Source: Actinomycetota bacterium
Lineage (GTDB): Bacteria > Actinomycetota > Acidimicrobiia > Acidimicrobiales > Ilumatobacteraceae
Assembly: GCA_027730505.1 (NCBI GenBank)
Contig: JAQCGT010000006.1
Coordinates: forward strand, 1 to 47,111
Length of the DNA stretch: 47,111 bases
Reading direction: 5' to 3'
In this document: in pieces, positions 1 through 9,194 of the stretch
Numbering within the stretch: position 1 is the first letter of the stretch
Layout: the number at the start of each line of letters is the position of its first letter
Translations under genes and position numbers: made by a program
The notes under the pieces: model-generated
Databases searched by the model: none
Seen by the model: the letters and a program-made list of their open reading frames with translations, nothing else
What the model was told of the DNA's origin: nothing

Positions 1-474
1 ATCGTGCTCAGCGTCTTCGCACTCAACTTCGGGTCGAACTGGTGGCGGCTCTCGCTCGTACTTGCCGCTCTCTCGTGGGTGCGGATCGCCCGTGTTGCGC
101 GTGGGGTGGTGCTGTCGATCAAAGAACAGGACTACGTGATGGCTGCGCGTGCAGCCGGCGCCTCACACACGCGGATCCTGTTCCGACACATCCTTCCGAA
201 CGTGGTCGGTGCCGTCACCGTCGAGATCACGCTGCTCGTCGGCTCGATCATCGTTCTGGAAAGCACGTTGTCATTCCTCGGACTCGGTGTTCGCCCACCC
301 GACACCTCGCTCGGCCGACTCGTCGCCGATGCCAAAGGCAACATCGACAACGATCCATTGCGCGTGCTCACCCCCGGCCTCGTGATCGTGCTCATTGTGT
401 TGTGTGTGAACTTCTTGGGTGACGGTCTGCGCGACGCCCTCGACCCGAGGGCGAGGTCGAACCGTGACGACTGA
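1..474 (+). CDS. Oligopeptide/dipeptide ABC transporter permease (DppC/OppC type), 5'-truncated
   Basis: This is the C-terminal part of an inner-membrane permease of a peptide-type ABC importer; the reading frame is open at the window's left edge, so the true start lies upstream. The visible part carries the cytoplasmic EAA-type coupling loop ([20 protein letters not shown], then ILPN), which contacts the ATPase subunits, followed by two or three hydrophobic helices ([23 protein letters not shown] and [29 protein letters not shown]). The ending [11 protein letters not shown] is typical of DppC/OppC proteins. Two ATPase genes follow with overlapping ends, completing the usual permease-ATPase-ATPase order. 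The substrate (peptide, nickel or another solute) cannot be read from this fragment, because the binding protein and first permease are outside the window. Confidence 0.93.
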   Translation: MVLSVFALNFGSNWWRLSLVLAALSWVRIARVARGVVLSIKEQDYVMAARAAGASHTRILFRHILPNVVGAVTVEITLLVGSIIVLESTLSFLGLGVRPPDTSLGRLVADAKGNIDNDPLRVLTPGLVIVLIVLCVNFLGDGLRDALDPRARSNRDD

Positions 475-1459
475 GCCGTTACTCAGAGTCGACCACCTCG
501 AGGTCGGCTTCCCCTCGAAAGCCGGTGTGGTGCAGGCAGTCACCGATGTGAGTTTCGAGGTTCGTCCCGGTGAGACGCTGGCCGTTGTCGGTGAATCGGG
601 CTCGGGCAAGTCGGTCACGGCCCTCACCGTCATGCGTCTGCATCCGAAGTCAACCCGAATCTCCGGGTCGATCATGTTCGAAGGCCGCGATCTGCTGGCG
701 TTGGACGACGACGAGGTGCGGGCTGTGCGCGGCAACGAGATCGCCATGATCTTCCAAGATCCGATGACGGCGCTCAACCCGGTGTTCTCGGTGGGTTCGC
801 AGATCGTCGAGTCCATCAGGATCCATCAGAAGGTCTCCAAGCAGGCAGCGTGGAACCGTGCCGTCGAACTCCTGGCCCTCGTGGGCGTGCCCGAGCCGAA
901 ACGCCGCGCCGAGCAGTATCCGCACGAGTACTCGGGTGGTATGCGCCAACGCGCCATGATCGCCATGGCGATCTCAAACGAACCGAAGCTGCTCATCGCT
1001 GACGAACCCACGACGGCGCTCGACGTCACCGTGCAGGCTCAGGTGATGGACGTGCTCCACGACGTGCAACAAGCCACCGGCTCGGCGATGATGCTGATCA
1101 CCCACGATCTCGGACTCGTCGCCGGCAGCGCCGACCGGGTGCAGGTCATGTACGCCAGCCGACTTGTCGAGACCGGTGGGGTCGACGACATCTTCTACCG
1201 GTCACGCAACCCGTACACGAGGGCGTTGCTCGACTCGATTCCGGATCTCTTGGCGACGAGCGCTCGCCTCGAACCGATTCCGGGTAACCCGCCGAGCCTG
1301 CTGAACCCACCGTCGGGTTGTCCGTTCCGGCCTCGTTGTCTGATGGCGATCGAGCACTGCGCCGAATCGGTGCCCGAACTCGTCTCCATCGGTGAGGGCC
1401 ACGCCAGCCGTTGTCATCGCACCGCTGACATCGAACCCACCGCAGAGGCGACGTCATGA
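464..1459 (+). CDS. Peptide-type ABC transporter ATP-binding protein (DppD/OppD family)
   Basis: First ATPase subunit of the peptide-type importer; it hydrolyses ATP on the cytoplasmic face to power uptake. Walker A is GESGSGKS, the ABC signature YSGGMRQR, Walker [13 protein letters not shown], and the H-loop is in LITHDLG. The C-terminus has the oligopeptide-family extension with conserved cysteines ([17 protein letters not shown]), which in some relatives binds an iron-sulfur cluster. I chose the GTG at 464, which gives [16 protein letters not shown], the usual N-terminus, and overlaps the permease stop by 11 bases. An in-frame GTG at 419 would add 15 atypical residues inside the permease gene. 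The length, about 331 residues, is normal for the family. Confidence 0.93.
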   Translation: MTTEPLLRVDHLEVGFPSKAGVVQAVTDVSFEVRPGETLAVVGESGSGKSVTALTVMRLHPKSTRISGSIMFEGRDLLALDDDEVRAVRGNEIAMIFQDPMTALNPVFSVGSQIVESIRIHQKVSKQAAWNRAVELLALVGVPEPKRRAEQYPHEYSGGMRQRAMIAMAISNEPKLLIADEPTTALDVTVQAQVMDVLHDVQQATGSAMMLITHDLGLVAGSADRVQVMYASRLVETGGVDDIFYRSRNPYTRALLDSIPDLLATSARLEPIPGNPPSLLNPPSGCPFRPRCLMAIEHCAESVPELVSIGEGHASRCHRTADIEPTAEATS

Positions 1460-2463
1460 CGGCGCCGGTGCTGCAGGTTCGCGAGCTCGTCACCGAGTTC
1501 CCGATCCGCGCCGGGGTGTTCCGTCGCGAGGTGGGGCGGGTGCAGGCCGTCAGCGACGTGTCGTTCGATCTCATGCCGGTCGAGACGCTCGGCGTGGTGG
1601 GGGAGTCAGGATGCGGCAAGACCACCCTCGGACGCTCATTGCTTCGCCTTGTCGAACCGACCTCAGGGTCGGTGCGTGTCGGTGACATCGAGGTCACGAC
1701 AGCCGACCGCCATGCGATGAAGCACGTGCGGTCGCAGCTGCAGATGGTGTTCCAAGACCCCTATGCGTCGCTCAATCCTCGAATCCCGGTGCGCGACATC
1801 ATCGCCGAGCCCATGCGGATTCACGGAGTCGACAAGGTTGAAGCAGCCGACCGTGTGGCGGATCTGTTGACCCGGGTGGGACTGCTCCCCGAACATGGCA
1901 ACCGCTACCCGCACGAGTTCTCCGGTGGCCAGCGTCAACGCATCGGCATCGCACGGTCGCTGGCGCTTCGGCCACGGATCATCATCCTCGACGAACCGGT
2001 GTCGGCCCTCGACGTCAGTATCCAGGCTCAGGTACTCAACCTGCTGGATGAGATCCAGGACGAATTCGAGCTGTCGTACGTGTTCATCGCCCACGACCTG
2101 TCGGTGGTGCGACACACGAGCGACCGAGTCGCAGTGATGTACCTCGGCAAGGTGGTTGAGATCGGTGCCCGTGATTCGATCTATGACACCCCGGCGCACC
2201 CGTACACCCACTCGCTGCTGTCCGCGGTACCGGTGGCTGACCCTCGCCGTGAGCGTTCACGACAGCGAATCATCCTCGAAGGTGATGTCCCGAGTCCGGC
2301 CAGCCCGCCACCCGGGTGCCGGTTTCATACTCGATGCCCGATTGCGCAGGACCGCTGTCGCAGTGAGGTCCCCGAGTTGCACACGGTGGCTGGCGGGCAG
2401 CAGGTGGCGTGTCACTTCCCGGTGGAGCCCGGTCAGACCCTGGTCGAACTCACCAAGCGCTGA
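1456..2463 (+). CDS. Peptide-type ABC transporter ATP-binding protein (DppF/OppF family)
   Basis: Second ATPase of the importer, expected to form a heterodimer with the preceding one. Walker A is GESGCGKT, the signature FSGGQRQR and Walker B IIILDEPVSALD. The C-terminal oligopeptide extension has the cysteine pattern CRFHTRCPIAQDRC. The ATG at 1456 overlaps the previous stop as ATGA, so the two genes are probably translationally coupled. The length, 335 residues, is typical. The stop at 2461-2463 overlaps the next start as TGATG, so the following membrane-protein gene may be on the same transcript. The substrate is not determinable here. Confidence 0.93.
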   Translation: MTAPVLQVRELVTEFPIRAGVFRREVGRVQAVSDVSFDLMPVETLGVVGESGCGKTTLGRSLLRLVEPTSGSVRVGDIEVTTADRHAMKHVRSQLQMVFQDPYASLNPRIPVRDIIAEPMRIHGVDKVEAADRVADLLTRVGLLPEHGNRYPHEFSGGQRQRIGIARSLALRPRIIILDEPVSALDVSIQAQVLNLLDEIQDEFELSYVFIAHDLSVVRHTSDRVAVMYLGKVVEIGARDSIYDTPAHPYTHSLLSAVPVADPRRERSRQRIILEGDVPSPASPPPGCRFHTRCPIAQDRCRSEVPELHTVAGGQQVACHFPVEPGQTLVELTKR

Positions 2464-2990
2464 TGGTTGACAGCGGGCGCGATCGCGGGGGGATCACCCT
2501 GCACTCATCGTGGTGGGGGATTGTGTCGGGTGTGATCTCGTCGTCGGTGCTCTGCGCCCTTGGTGCGTGGGCGGTGGCCACCGTCGGCTTCAAGGCGGTG
2601 CCCACCGTGATCCTCATCCTCGGCGTTGCGCTCGCCGTTGTCGTGTTCTTCGACTTGCCGCTCGCTTCACGGATCGACGAAATCGGTGTCGAGCGTCGGG
2701 CGCTGCTGCGACGGCATCGGCTTGGGTGGGAACGTGTTCGGGCGGTGAGCCGGGGGCGTCCGGCGGTCAGCATCCGCAAGCGCAGCCTCGATCCAGGGCC
2801 GCTGGTCGCCGTCGTCGGTCGGCGTCGTTACATGGTGATCGACCAGACGGAGAGTCTCGAGGAGTATCAGCGAATCATCGAAATTCTCCGCGGGCTCGGA
2901 CGTGATGACGACGCCGAACTGTTGCTCCCTCCGCCCGAGCAGCGGCCGCCGACCTGGACATACCGGCGCAGCCACTGGCAGGGCCGGTAG
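2463..2990 (+). CDS. Small membrane protein with PH-like domain
   Basis: A protein of about 175 residues with two adjacent membrane segments near the N-terminus (SSWWGIVSGVISSSVLCALG and a helix ending in VILILGVALAVVVFFDLP). A cytoplasmic part follows that looks like a bacterial pleckstrin-homology domain: IDEIGVERRALLRRHRLGWERVRAV, then PLVAVVGRRRYMVI. The tail is charged and proline-rich. This two-helix plus bPH layout is common in actinobacterial proteins of unknown role. The ATG at 2463 overlaps the upstream stop (TGATG). Co-transcription with the peptide transporter is likely, but a functional link is not shown. The PH assignment rests on pattern only. Confidence 0.75.
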   Translation: MVDSGRDRGGITLHSSWWGIVSGVISSSVLCALGAWAVATVGFKAVPTVILILGVALAVVVFFDLPLASRIDEIGVERRALLRRHRLGWERVRAVSRGRPAVSIRKRSLDPGPLVAVVGRRRYMVIDQTESLEEYQRIIEILRGLGRDDDAELLLPPPEQRPPTWTYRRSHWQGR

Positions 2991-3001
2991 CGTCGCCACC
3001 C

Positions 3002-3952
3002 GTGCCTGAGGCCCCCGCAGTAACACCAGACGAGCCGGTGATCGCGGCCGTTGGCCTTCGCAAGCGATTCGGCACCTTCGAGGCCGTGCGAGGCCTCGAC
3101 TTCACCGTGACCCGCGGAGAATGTTTCGGCTTTCTCGGCCCGAATGGCGCCGGAAAGTCGTCGTTGATGCGCATGATCTCATCGGTTTCGCCGACGAGCG
3201 ATGGACGGCTTCGTATCTTTGGTCTCGATCCCGCCACCGATGGCCCTGCGATCCGTGCCCGGATGGGTGTGGTTCCTCAGACCGACAACCTCGACCAGGA
3301 GTTGACCGTCGAGGAGAACCTCATCATCTACGGGCGCTACTTCGATCTCCCGCGGAGCGAGTGTCGGGCTCGGGCTCGAGAGCTGCTCGACTTCGTGAAA
3401 CTCGCCGACCGTGCCGGCTCGCGCGTCGAACCGCTCTCGGGAGGTATGAAGCGGCGGCTCACCATCGCCCGCAGTCTCATCAATCGTCCCGAGTTACTGC
3501 TCCTTGACGAACCCACCACCGGCCTCGACCCGCAGGCCCGCCACGTGCTCTGGGAGCGGCTCTACCAATTGAAAGAACAAGGCGTCACCCTGGTGCTCAC
3601 CACCCACTACATGGATGAGGCCGAGCAACTCTGCGACCGGCTCGTGGTGATGGATCACGGTGTGATCGTGGCTGAAGGCTCACCGCGCGGACTCATCGAT
3701 GAGCACGCCACACGCGAAGTGCTTGAGTTGCGTCTGGCCGCCAGCGATCGAACCGGCATCGCTGGCCACCTCGGCGACCTTGCGGTGCGGGTCGAGGATT
3801 TGCCTGACCGCGTGCTCGTGTACACCCCCGATGGCGACGCGGCGCTTGCCATCCTGAGGGCCGCCGGTATTCATCCGGTTGGCTCACTGGTTCGTCGCAG
3901 CTCACTTGAAGACGTCTTCTTGCGTCTCACTGGCCGGACCCTCACGGACTGA
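3002..3952 (+). CDS. ABC-2 type exporter ATP-binding protein
   Basis: ATPase of an ABC-2 exporter in the NodI/DrrA group, working with the two permeases that follow. Walker A is GPNGAGKSS, the signature LSGGMKRR and Walker B LLLLDEPTTGLD, with the H-loop in LTTHYMDEAEQLCDR. The C-terminus (SLEDVFLRLTGRTLTD) is the usual end of this group. The GTG at 3002 gives MPEAPAVTPDEPVIAAVGLRKRFG. The substrate is unknown; relatives export lipo-oligosaccharides, antibiotics or lipids. Its three-gene operon (ATPase-permease-permease) appears complete. Confidence 0.92.
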   Translation: MPEAPAVTPDEPVIAAVGLRKRFGTFEAVRGLDFTVTRGECFGFLGPNGAGKSSLMRMISSVSPTSDGRLRIFGLDPATDGPAIRARMGVVPQTDNLDQELTVEENLIIYGRYFDLPRSECRARARELLDFVKLADRAGSRVEPLSGGMKRRLTIARSLINRPELLLLDEPTTGLDPQARHVLWERLYQLKEQGVTLVLTTHYMDEAEQLCDRLVVMDHGVIVAEGSPRGLIDEHATREVLELRLAASDRTGIAGHLGDLAVRVEDLPDRVLVYTPDGDAALAILRAAGIHPVGSLVRRSSLEDVFLRLTGRTLTD

Positions 3953-3973
3953 CTGGCTGACTGGGCGACTGGC

Positions 3974-4756
3974 ATGAGCACCCCGTTGGCGATCAGGGTC
4001 TGGGAAGGTCAACTGATGACGGTGTGGCGCGCGTGGCGCACCGCCGTGGCGCTCAGCCTCACCCAACCGATCATCTTCCTGCTCGGTATGGGCCTTGGGG
4101 TCGGTGCTCTGGTCGACGATCGCGTTGGATCAGCGACGAGCCTCGGCGGTCTGAGCTATCTGCAATACCTCGCACCCGCGCTGCTCGCCACGACGGCCAT
4201 GACCGCTGGATCGTTCGAGGCGACCTACCCGGTGCTTGATGGCTTCAAATGGCGACGCACCTTCGAAGGGGTGTCCGCCACGCCGGTCGATCCGAGGGGC
4301 GTCGTGCACGGCTTGATGCTCTGGTGGACGACCCGGTTGGTGATCGGCTCACTCGGTGTCGGCCTCGCACTCATGGTCATTCCGTCAACGCGCGGGTGGG
4401 GCGTACCGGTGGCGATGCTGGCATCGATCCCGACCGGTTTGGCCTTCGCCGCTCCGCTCGCGTCGTGGACCGCCACCCGAGAGGATGAAACGTCATTTCC
4501 GCCGATACAGCGGTTCGTCATCACGCCGCTGTTTCTCTTCGGTGGCGCCTTCTATCCGATCGAGTCGCTGCCGGCGGCGTTGCGCCCGGTGGCGTGGGCG
4601 ACGCCGCTGTGGCACGGCGTTCAACTGTGCCGCGACCTGTCGGTTGGCGCGCTCGTCGCCAGTGACACCATCGTGCATCTCACCGTGATCTCGGCTTGGA
4701 TCGGGGCCGGTTATGTGGCGTGTCGGATCGCCTTTGATCGAAGGATCCGTCGATGA
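3974..4756 (+). CDS. ABC-2 type transporter permease (NodJ/DrrB-like), first copy
   Basis: Membrane protein of 260 residues with about six hydrophobic segments, as expected for an ABC-2 permease. The region YLQYLAPALLATTAMTAGSF and the later PIQRFVITPLFLFGGAFYPI, followed by LPAALRPVAWATPLWHGVQL, match the conserved core and C-terminal motif of NodJ-type permeases. It lies 21 bases after the ATPase gene and overlaps the next permease by four bases (ATGA). The two permeases probably form a heterodimer. Confidence 0.9.
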   Translation: MSTPLAIRVWEGQLMTVWRAWRTAVALSLTQPIIFLLGMGLGVGALVDDRVGSATSLGGLSYLQYLAPALLATTAMTAGSFEATYPVLDGFKWRRTFEGVSATPVDPRGVVHGLMLWWTTRLVIGSLGVGLALMVIPSTRGWGVPVAMLASIPTGLAFAAPLASWTATREDETSFPPIQRFVITPLFLFGGAFYPIESLPAALRPVAWATPLWHGVQLCRDLSVGALVASDTIVHLTVISAWIGAGYVACRIAFDRRIRR

Positions 4757-5562
4757 GTCAGACGGTGAGCACACTGACCCGGGTCCTTCCCGCGCTGCCG
4801 GGCACGCTGCGACGTTCGAGTCGCATGGTGGAGCGTTCGGTGATGGTCTACCGGCGCACCTGGATGATCATCGTGAGCGGATTCTTCGAACCGCTCTTCT
4901 ATCTGTTGTCGATCCGGATCGGATTCGGCGCGCTGATCGGCGACGTCACCGTCGACGGCGTCTCGATCGGGTATGCCGAGTTCGTTGCTCCGGCACTCAT
5001 GGCGAGCGCGGCGATGAACGGCGCCGTCTACGACTCGACGATGAACATCTTCTACAAGCTCAAGCACGCCAAGCTCTACGACACCGTGCTCGCCACTCCG
5101 CTCGGACCGACCGAGGTCGCAGCCGGCGAGATCATGTGGGCGCTGTTGCGCGGATTTTTGTATTCGGTGGCATTCCTCGTGTGCATCACGGCGCTCGGAA
5201 TGGCGTCGAGCCCGTGGATCCTGCTCGCCGTGCCGGCCTGCCTGCTCATCGGCTTCGCCTTTGCGGCGATGGGAATGGCGATCACGACCTACATGCGGGG
5301 CTGGAATGATTTTGAGTTCATCCCAGCGGCGACGCTGCCGATGTTCGTGTTCTCAGCAACCTTCTATCCGCTTTCGGCGTACGGCGACTGGGCTTGGATC
5401 GTGCAGGTGAGCCCGCTGTACCACGGTGTGGCGCTCGTGCGCGCCGCTGCGCTCGGCGACGCCGGCTGGGGGATCGTGGGCCATGTGGCGTACCTGCTGG
5501 TGATGGCCGCCATCGGGATTCGGATCGCCGGTGTGCGTCTCAGCACGTTGCTGCGCACCTGA
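4753..5562 (+). CDS. ABC-2 type transporter permease, second copy
   Basis: Second ABC-2 permease, 269 residues. It is similar in plan to the preceding one: a membrane-entry segment near residue 35 (MIIVSGFFEPLFYLLSIRIG), YAEFVAPALMASAAMNGAVY, and a C-terminal block PMFVFSATFYPLSAYGDWAW followed by VSPLYHGVALVRAAALG. The shared FYP...PLYHGV pattern with its neighbour indicates duplication within the operon. The start overlaps the upstream stop as ATGA. The exported substrate is not known. Confidence 0.9.
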   Translation: MSQTVSTLTRVLPALPGTLRRSSRMVERSVMVYRRTWMIIVSGFFEPLFYLLSIRIGFGALIGDVTVDGVSIGYAEFVAPALMASAAMNGAVYDSTMNIFYKLKHAKLYDTVLATPLGPTEVAAGEIMWALLRGFLYSVAFLVCITALGMASSPWILLAVPACLLIGFAFAAMGMAITTYMRGWNDFEFIPAATLPMFVFSATFYPLSAYGDWAWIVQVSPLYHGVALVRAAALGDAGWGIVGHVAYLLVMAAIGIRIAGVRLSTLLRT

Positions 5563-5580
5563 GCCGGTACCGTTGGGTCG

Positions 5581-5808
5581 GTGGACGTGCGCATCGGAGT
5601 GACCCAAGCCCCTCGAGAGATCACCGTCGAGATCGACGATTCCGGACGTGATGATCTCCGGGCTCGTGTAGACGCAGCGTTGTCGGGAGCGACCGATGTG
5701 TTGTGGCTCGACGATCGGCGTGGTCGCCAGGTCGCCGTTCCGGCGGCCAAGATCGCCTATGTCGAACTCGGATCACCCGAGGAGCGACGCATCGGCTTCG
5801 GTGGCTGA
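5581..5808 (+). CDS. DUF3107 family protein
   Basis: Small protein of 75 residues recognised as the actinobacterial DUF3107 family: DVRIGVTQAPREITVEI at the N-terminus, and VAVPAAKIAYVELGSPEERR followed by IGFGG at the end. Homologues occur widely in Actinobacteria and have no settled function. The GTG at 5581 gives the expected family length. Its 3' end overlaps the methyltransferase start at 5801 by eight bases, so the two genes are likely coupled. Confidence 0.85.
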   Translation: MDVRIGVTQAPREITVEIDDSGRDDLRARVDAALSGATDVLWLDDRRGRQVAVPAAKIAYVELGSPEERRIGFGG

Positions 5809-7048
5809 GCGACCCGGGCGGCGCGTCGCCGTTCGCGTCACGCCCGCTGGCCTGCGAGCCGTGCGGTCGGGTGACCCGTGGCTCTTCGACGGGTCGATCA
5901 CCTCGGTCAGTCCGGCTGACCTGCCAACTGGGTCGGTGGCGATCGTGTTTGACGATCGGCGTCGTGTGGCTGGCGTCGGCCTGTGGGATCCTGACTCACC
6001 GATTCGCGTCAAGATGCTCCATGCCGGCCCAGTCGAGGTCGGTCCTGAGCTGTGGTCCCAACGGTTCACCACGGCGCTCGCTTGCCGACAGGGCCTCGTC
6101 GATGATCCTGACACCACAGCGTGGCGATGGGTGCACGGCGAGAATGACGGCCTGCCTGGTCTGGTCGTCGACCGCTACGCCGACACGCTCGTCATCAAGT
6201 TGTATACGGCGGCGTGGTTCCCGCATCTCGACCAGATCGTCACGGCGCTCGGCGAGATCGCCGAACCCGAGCGCATCGTGCTCCGACTCTCTCGACGGGT
6301 CAGCGCACAGGTTTCCGACGTCAATGGGTTGGGCGACCACACGCTGAGCGATGGCAGCGTTCTCGTCGGCACCGTGCCGACCGCGCCAATTCGGTTCACC
6401 GAACGAGGTCTCGTCATGGAAGCCGACGTGATCGAAGGCCACAAGACCGGTCACTTCCTCGATCAACGTGACAATCATGCCCTCGTGCGGTCGATGGCCG
6501 ATGGCGCTCATGTGCTCGACGTCTTCTCCTCGACTGGCGGGTTCAGTGTTGCTGCTGCGGCCGGCGGTGCACGCAGCGTGCACATGGTCGACATCTCGCG
6601 ACCGGCGCTCGACACCGCCCGGCGGAACTTCGCTCACAACCGGCACATCGCCGCCGTGGCCCGTTGTGAGGTCACCGACGCCTGTGGGGATGCCTTCGAG
6701 GTGCTCGATCATCTCGCCCGGCAGGGTCGCGAATTCGATCTCGTGATCATCGATCCGCCGTCGTTCGCACAGAACGAAGCGGCGGTACCGAGAGCGCTTG
6801 CGGCGTATCGGCGACTGGTGCGTGCCGGCCTGGCCGTGACCGCTGCCGGTGGAACGTTGGTGCAGGCCTCATGTTCGAGTCGTGTCGATGCCGACCAGTT
6901 GGCGACTGCGGTCGCCGATGGCGCGCGCGGCTCAGGAAAACGCGTGCGGGAGATTCGCCGAACGGGTCACCCGGTCGACCACCCGATCGGGTTCGATCGC
7001 GGTGGTTACCTGACTGCGGTGTATGCCGCAGTCGCCGCCGCCGTCTGA
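5801..7048 (+). CDS. Class I SAM-dependent rRNA methyltransferase (RlmI/RlmK-like)
   Basis: Protein of 415 residues with a PUA-like RNA-binding N-terminus (GLRAVRSGDPWLFDGSI), a central linking domain, and a Rossmann methyltransferase domain. The SAM-binding motif I is VLDVFSSTGGFSVAAAAGG, motif II is VHMVDIS, and the catalytic motif is DLVIIDPPSFAQ; LVQASCSSRV matches the late strand of the YccW/RlmI family. These enzymes methylate a 23S rRNA cytosine; the exact target is not readable here. The GTG at 5801 was chosen over an upstream in-frame start because it overlaps the DUF3107 stop and gives the normal N-terminus MAERPGRRVAVRVTPAGLRA. The 3' end overlaps the convergent HD-domain gene by about 43 bases. 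Confidence 0.88.
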   Translation: MAERPGRRVAVRVTPAGLRAVRSGDPWLFDGSITSVSPADLPTGSVAIVFDDRRRVAGVGLWDPDSPIRVKMLHAGPVEVGPELWSQRFTTALACRQGLVDDPDTTAWRWVHGENDGLPGLVVDRYADTLVIKLYTAAWFPHLDQIVTALGEIAEPERIVLRLSRRVSAQVSDVNGLGDHTLSDGSVLVGTVPTAPIRFTERGLVMEADVIEGHKTGHFLDQRDNHALVRSMADGAHVLDVFSSTGGFSVAAAAGGARSVHMVDISRPALDTARRNFAHNRHIAAVARCEVTDACGDAFEVLDHLARQGREFDLVIIDPPSFAQNEAAVPRALAAYRRLVRAGLAVTAAGGTLVQASCSSRVDADQLATAVADGARGSGKRVREIRRTGHPVDHPIGFDRGGYLTAVYAAVAAAV

Positions 7049-7584
7049 GGTACGAAGAACTTCTCGATGATCGGCACGAAGGTGTCGAGCGGCGCTGACA
7101 CATAATCGGGGTCGAAAGCCGACTGGTCGTACTTCGCGCAGAACTCCTCCGTGTACTCGAAGTACGGAGACCCGCGGAACGGTTCACGGGCGTTGCGGTC
7201 CATGCCGATGTGGTGCCAGAAGTAGTAGCCCTGGAAGATGCCGTGATGCGCCACCATCCAGTGGTTGGCCTCCGACACGAACGGCTTGAGGATGCCCGCT
7301 GCGATGTCGGGGTGATTCATCGGCGCCAAGGTGTCACCGATGTCGTGGAGCAGCGCACACAGCACGTACTCCTCGTCACGGCCGTCCTCCATGGCGCGGG
7401 TGGCGGTCTGAATCGAGTGCTCCAACCGGTTGACCGGGAAGCCGCCGTCGTCGCGCTCGAGCATCTTCAGCTGCTCGATGATGTTGGCGGCCGCAAGCGC
7501 CTGAGTGACGGGCAACTCGTCTTTGATGATCGCCCAGTCGTCGGCGGTGGACTCCTCGAAACTGCGGAACGCTGCCTTGCTCAT
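7006..7584 (-). CDS. HD-domain protein, possible MIOX/PhnZ-like diiron oxygenase
   Basis: Protein of 192 residues with an HD-superfamily core: H56, the H80-D81 pair in LLHDIGD, H91 in MNHPDIA, a histidine-rich stretch NHWMVAHHGIFQGYYFWHHI (H108, H113, H114, H124, H125) and FCAKYDQSAFDPDY near the end (D153). HD proteins are usually metal-dependent phosphohydrolases. The late KYD motif and the spacing of the first histidine to the HD pair recall myo-inositol oxygenase and PhnZ, which use the fold for diiron oxygenation. That functional reading is inference. Of two ATG codons (7590 and 7584), I prefer 7584: a TACGGT -10-like element at 7591-7596 would place the transcript start almost on that codon. 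It converges on the methyltransferase gene. Confidence 0.8.
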   Translation of the reverse strand: MSKAAFRSFEESTADDWAIIKDELPVTQALAAANIIEQLKMLERDDGGFPVNRLEHSIQTATRAMEDGRDEEYVLCALLHDIGDTLAPMNHPDIAAGILKPFVSEANHWMVAHHGIFQGYYFWHHIGMDRNAREPFRGSPYFEYTEEFCAKYDQSAFDPDYVSAPLDTFVPIIEKFFVPQTAAATAAYTAVR

Positions 7585-7652
7585 GCGCATACCGTAGTCA
7601 CCGGTGCAGATATTCCCGTGACGGGGACGCCCATCGGGCAGACTCGTGATCG

Positions 7653-9146
7653 ATGTCGACGCTCACCGAGTTCGCCCGCAGCAACACCGCACTCGAACGT
7701 GAACAGATCGCTCACCTCAATCGGCTGGTGTCCGAGTGGGGAATGCTCGCCGACTTCTGTTTCTCCGACCTGTTGCTCTACGTGAAGACCACCGGTGGGG
7801 ACTGGCTCACGATCGGCCAGGTGCGACCGGCGACCGGGCAGACCATTTTCACGACCGACTTCGTCGGTTCGATTGCCAACGGCACCGAAATGCCCGTGCT
7901 CGAACGATGCGCCACCGAGGGCGTCCCGGTCGAAGCCGATGTGCAGGTCGAGGACCTTGCTGACGAGTCGAGGCTGATGGCGATTCCAGTGCGTCACGAG
8001 GGCCAGGTGATCGGCGTCCTCACCAAGGAATGGATCGAGCAGTCAGGACGTCGACCCGGCGAACTCGAGCGGGTGTACACGACGATCTTCGATCATTTCG
8101 TGGCGATGATCGCGGCCGGCACGTTCCCGACAGCGGCCCGTGTCGGCGATTCGAGCGCCGCACCGCGTGTCGGAGACGGTGTGATGTATCTCGACGGTGA
8201 TGCGTGTGTGCAGTACGTCTCGCCGAATGCGAACTCAGCGCTCCACCGGGTTGGTATCCAGACCAGCGCGGTCGGGATGCGCCTCGCCGAACTGGGCTTT
8301 CACGACGGCCCCGTTCGCCAGGCCTTTGAACGTGCCGTGCCGGTGATCGAGGAGTTCGAACAAGGGAGTGAGACCACGCTGCTGTGCCGCTGTGTGCCCT
8401 TTGTCGATGACGGACAGGTGTCCGGAGCGGTGCTGTTGGTGCGCGATGTCACCGAGTTGCGCCGCCGAGACCGCCTGCTGCTGTCGAAAGACGCGACGAT
8501 CCGCGAGATCCACCACCGGGTGAAGAACAACTTGCAGACGATCTCGTCACTTCTGCGCCTTCAGTCCCGACGCCTGACTCACCCAGAAGCGGTGGCTGCC
8601 GTGGGCGAGTCGGTGCGCCGCATCCGCACTATTGCCCTAGTGCATGAGGCTCTGTCGCGCGAGCCGGGTGACGACGTCACCTTCTTGGAGATCGTGCGCC
8701 CGCTGGTGCGGCTTGCCGAAGAAGGGCTGCAGTCGCCCGATCGTCCGGTTCGTTTCACGGTAACGGGTGACGGTGGAAGGATTCCGGCACGGATCGCCAC
8801 ACCGCTATCGGTCGTGCTTACCGAACTGTTGCAGAACGCGGTCGAGCACGCATTCGGCGACGGCGGAGCCGGTGGCGAGGTCGTCGTCGAACTGTCGCAC
8901 GACGACCAGTTGTCGATCCGCGTGATCGACAACGGTCGGGGCGTCGCGAGCGGCTTCGACCTCGAGCAGGCGACCGGCCTCGGTCTTTCGATCGTGCGCA
9001 CGCTCGTGACCACTGAGTTGGCCGGCACGATCTCGATCGATCCGGCCAGCACCGATGACCTCACCTCGGTTGGGCTCACGTCCGACGGCCCACAACGAGG
9101 GACGGTGGTGTCGTTGAGCGTGCCGGTCGTCGACGAGGACGACTGA
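7653..9146 (+). CDS. pdtaS: Sensor histidine kinase, PdtaS-like (HisKA_2 type)
   Basis: Soluble histidine kinase of 497 residues. The N-terminus (STLTEFARSNTALEREQIAH, then SEWGMLADFCFSDLLLYVKT) matches the GAF-like domain at the start of mycobacterial PdtaS. A PAS-like domain follows (GDGVMYLDGDACVQYVSPNA), then the HisKA_2 dimerisation box EIHHRVKNNLQTISSLLRLQ with the likely phosphorylated histidine at H288. The HATPase domain has the N-box ELLQNAVEHAFGD and the G-boxes DNGRGV and GLGLSIV. In mycobacteria PdtaS phosphorylates the RNA-binding antiterminator PdtaR; no PdtaR gene is visible here. There are no membrane segments. A WhiB1-like gene follows two genes downstream, echoing the mycobacterial neighbourhood. 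Confidence 0.88.
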   Translation: MSTLTEFARSNTALEREQIAHLNRLVSEWGMLADFCFSDLLLYVKTTGGDWLTIGQVRPATGQTIFTTDFVGSIANGTEMPVLERCATEGVPVEADVQVEDLADESRLMAIPVRHEGQVIGVLTKEWIEQSGRRPGELERVYTTIFDHFVAMIAAGTFPTAARVGDSSAAPRVGDGVMYLDGDACVQYVSPNANSALHRVGIQTSAVGMRLAELGFHDGPVRQAFERAVPVIEEFEQGSETTLLCRCVPFVDDGQVSGAVLLVRDVTELRRRDRLLLSKDATIREIHHRVKNNLQTISSLLRLQSRRLTHPEAVAAVGESVRRIRTIALVHEALSREPGDDVTFLEIVRPLVRLAEEGLQSPDRPVRFTVTGDGGRIPARIATPLSVVLTELLQNAVEHAFGDGGAGGEVVVELSHDDQLSIRVIDNGRGVASGFDLEQATGLGLSIVRTLVTTELAGTISIDPASTDDLTSVGLTSDGPQRGTVVSLSVPVVDEDD

Positions 9147-9194
9147 CGACCGTCGCGCGAGTTTCAGGGTGTGTCGCTCTGGCACACTTCGGGC

